In this document: positions 63,327-64,000 of the stretch, piece by piece
Layout: the number at the start of each line of letters is the position of its first letter
Numbering within the stretch: position 1 is the first letter of the stretch
Assembly (NCBI RefSeq): GCF_000146345.1
Contig: NZ_GL397071.1
Location: 414,149-478,148 of the forward strand
From: Peptoniphilus duerdenii ATCC BAA-1640
Lineage (GTDB): Bacteria > Bacillota > Clostridia > Tissierellales > Peptoniphilaceae
Reading direction: 5' to 3'
Length of the DNA: 64,000 bases
Notes under the pieces: model-generated
Told to the model about the DNA's origin: nothing
Seen by the model: only the letters and a program-made list of their open reading frames with translations
Database searches by the model: none
Translations under genes and position numbers: made by a program

Positions 63327-64000
63327 ATGAACATAGAAATTTTTAGAAATAGCGAATTTAAAGATATAAGAACAATGGTAATGAATGGAGAGCCATGGTT
63401 TGTTGGAAAAGATATAGCTGAAAATCTTGGTTACAGTAACTCAAGCAAAGCAGTTATAAATCATGTTGAGACAGAGGATAAACAATTTATAATGTTAGAC
63501 TTAGCAGATTCCCAAAATGGGAATGTGCCTAAAGGTCAAACTAAAACAGCTGTTATAAATGAATCTGGTCTATATAGCCTAATTCTATCTAGCAAATTAC
63601 CTCAAGCAAAAAAATTTAAAAGATGGGTTACAAGCGAAGTTTTGCCAAGTATTAGAAGACATGGGATGTATGCTACAGATGAACTTTTAGACAACCCAGA
63701 TCTATTCATCTTAGTACTTGAAGAATTAAAAAGAGAAAGACAAGAAAAGCTAATTCTAAAGCAACAGAATTTAGAGATGAAACCAAAGGCGTCCTATTAC
63801 GATATTGTCTTATCCTGTAAAGAGGCTGTAGCAATAACAGTAATTTCCAAAGACTATGGTTGGTCTGCCAGAAAAATGAATAAGAAACTTCATGAGTTGG
63901 GGGTTCAGTTCAAGCAAGGCAATATATGGCTTTTATATCAAGATTATGCTGAAGAAGGATATACTTGTACAAAAACTTATTCATTCAATAAAGGAAATGG
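63327..64000 (+). CDS. BRO-family phage antirepressor (partial, runs off the window)
   Basis: At least 224 codons. The N-terminal Bro-N domain has MNGEPWFVGKDIAENLGYSN, INESGLYSLILSSKLPQAK and FKRWVTSEVLPSIRRHGMY. A second domain after residue 150 (YDIVLSCKEAVAIT, DYGWSARKMNKKLHEL) looks like a KilA-C/ANT DNA-binding region. AAGGAGG precedes the ATG at 63327. It continues the early module and its end is outside. Confidence 0.85.
   Translation, partial: MNIEIFRNSEFKDIRTMVMNGEPWFVGKDIAENLGYSNSSKAVINHVETEDKQFIMLDLADSQNGNVPKGQTKTAVINESGLYSLILSSKLPQAKKFKRWVTSEVLPSIRRHGMYATDELLDNPDLFILVLEELKRERQEKLILKQQNLEMKPKASYYDIVLSCKEAVAITVISKDYGWSARKMNKKLHELGVQFKQGNIWLLYQDYAEEGYTCTKTYSFNKGN

Overview
The window looks like a contig from a low-GC Gram-positive anaerobe, most likely an anaerobic coccus of the Peptoniphilaceae/Tissierellia type. 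This is inferred from the AT-rich sequence, strong AGGAGG ribosome sites, Firmicute protein families (CggR-type regulator, FprA flavodiiron protein, DacF, FumC) and an erm(A)-class gene closest to erm(TR). No rRNA, tRNA or CRISPR array was recognised.

Positions 1-39615 are mainly chromosomal. In order they hold: a flavin oxidoreductase; an Fe(III)-type ABC importer operon that also carries a GT4 glycosyltransferase and a CpXC protein; a cell-wall cluster (D,D-carboxypeptidase, thiamine-binding-like protein, YoaK-like membrane protein, glucosaminidase); a putative HEPN plus PD-(D/E)XK fusion next to tadA; a malic enzyme-fumarase pair; stress and envelope genes; a DUF3137-LemA pair; the cggR-gap-pgk-tpiA-eno glycolytic operon ending in a SixA-like phosphatase rather than a phosphoglycerate mutase; a MoxR-VWA pair; a three-gene helicase-type restriction-modification system whose methylase has a one-base frameshift; and ttcA, xth, fprA, a polysaccharide deacetylase and rlmD. 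Long modular intergenic repeats with covarying hairpins occur near the left end and again at 28.3-28.6 kb.

From about 39.6 kb the content becomes mobile. There is a decayed IS3/IS150-type element, a stand-alone CopZ-type metal protein, erm(TR) with its two leader peptides and attenuator, truncated conjugative-element genes (including an ArdA-like gene with a nonsense codon), a tyrosine recombinase, a putative Rep gene behind a palindrome-rich candidate origin, a tandem OB-fold-like protein, and a large serine recombinase. A TTCTGACATATA box recurs upstream of three of these transcription units.

Positions 52.2-58.2 kb form a defence island. A plus-strand XRE regulator and DNA methyltransferase converge on a compact five-gene minus-strand operon: a 319-aa protein of unknown function, a 147-aa middle protein, a Rad50/SMC-like ATPase with a CPFC hook, a second XRE regulator paralogous to the first, and a PD-(D/E)XK restriction endonuclease. 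The arrangement resembles the ABC three-component conflict systems, here apparently joined to a restriction-modification system, with a palindromic promoter and a leader hairpin. This is the best candidate for an undescribed system in the window.

From 58.4 kb to the right end there is a phage or integrative-element early module: sigma-like regulator, small genes, DUF2800 nuclease-like protein, DUF2815 protein, family A DNA polymerase and a BRO-type antirepressor that runs off the window.
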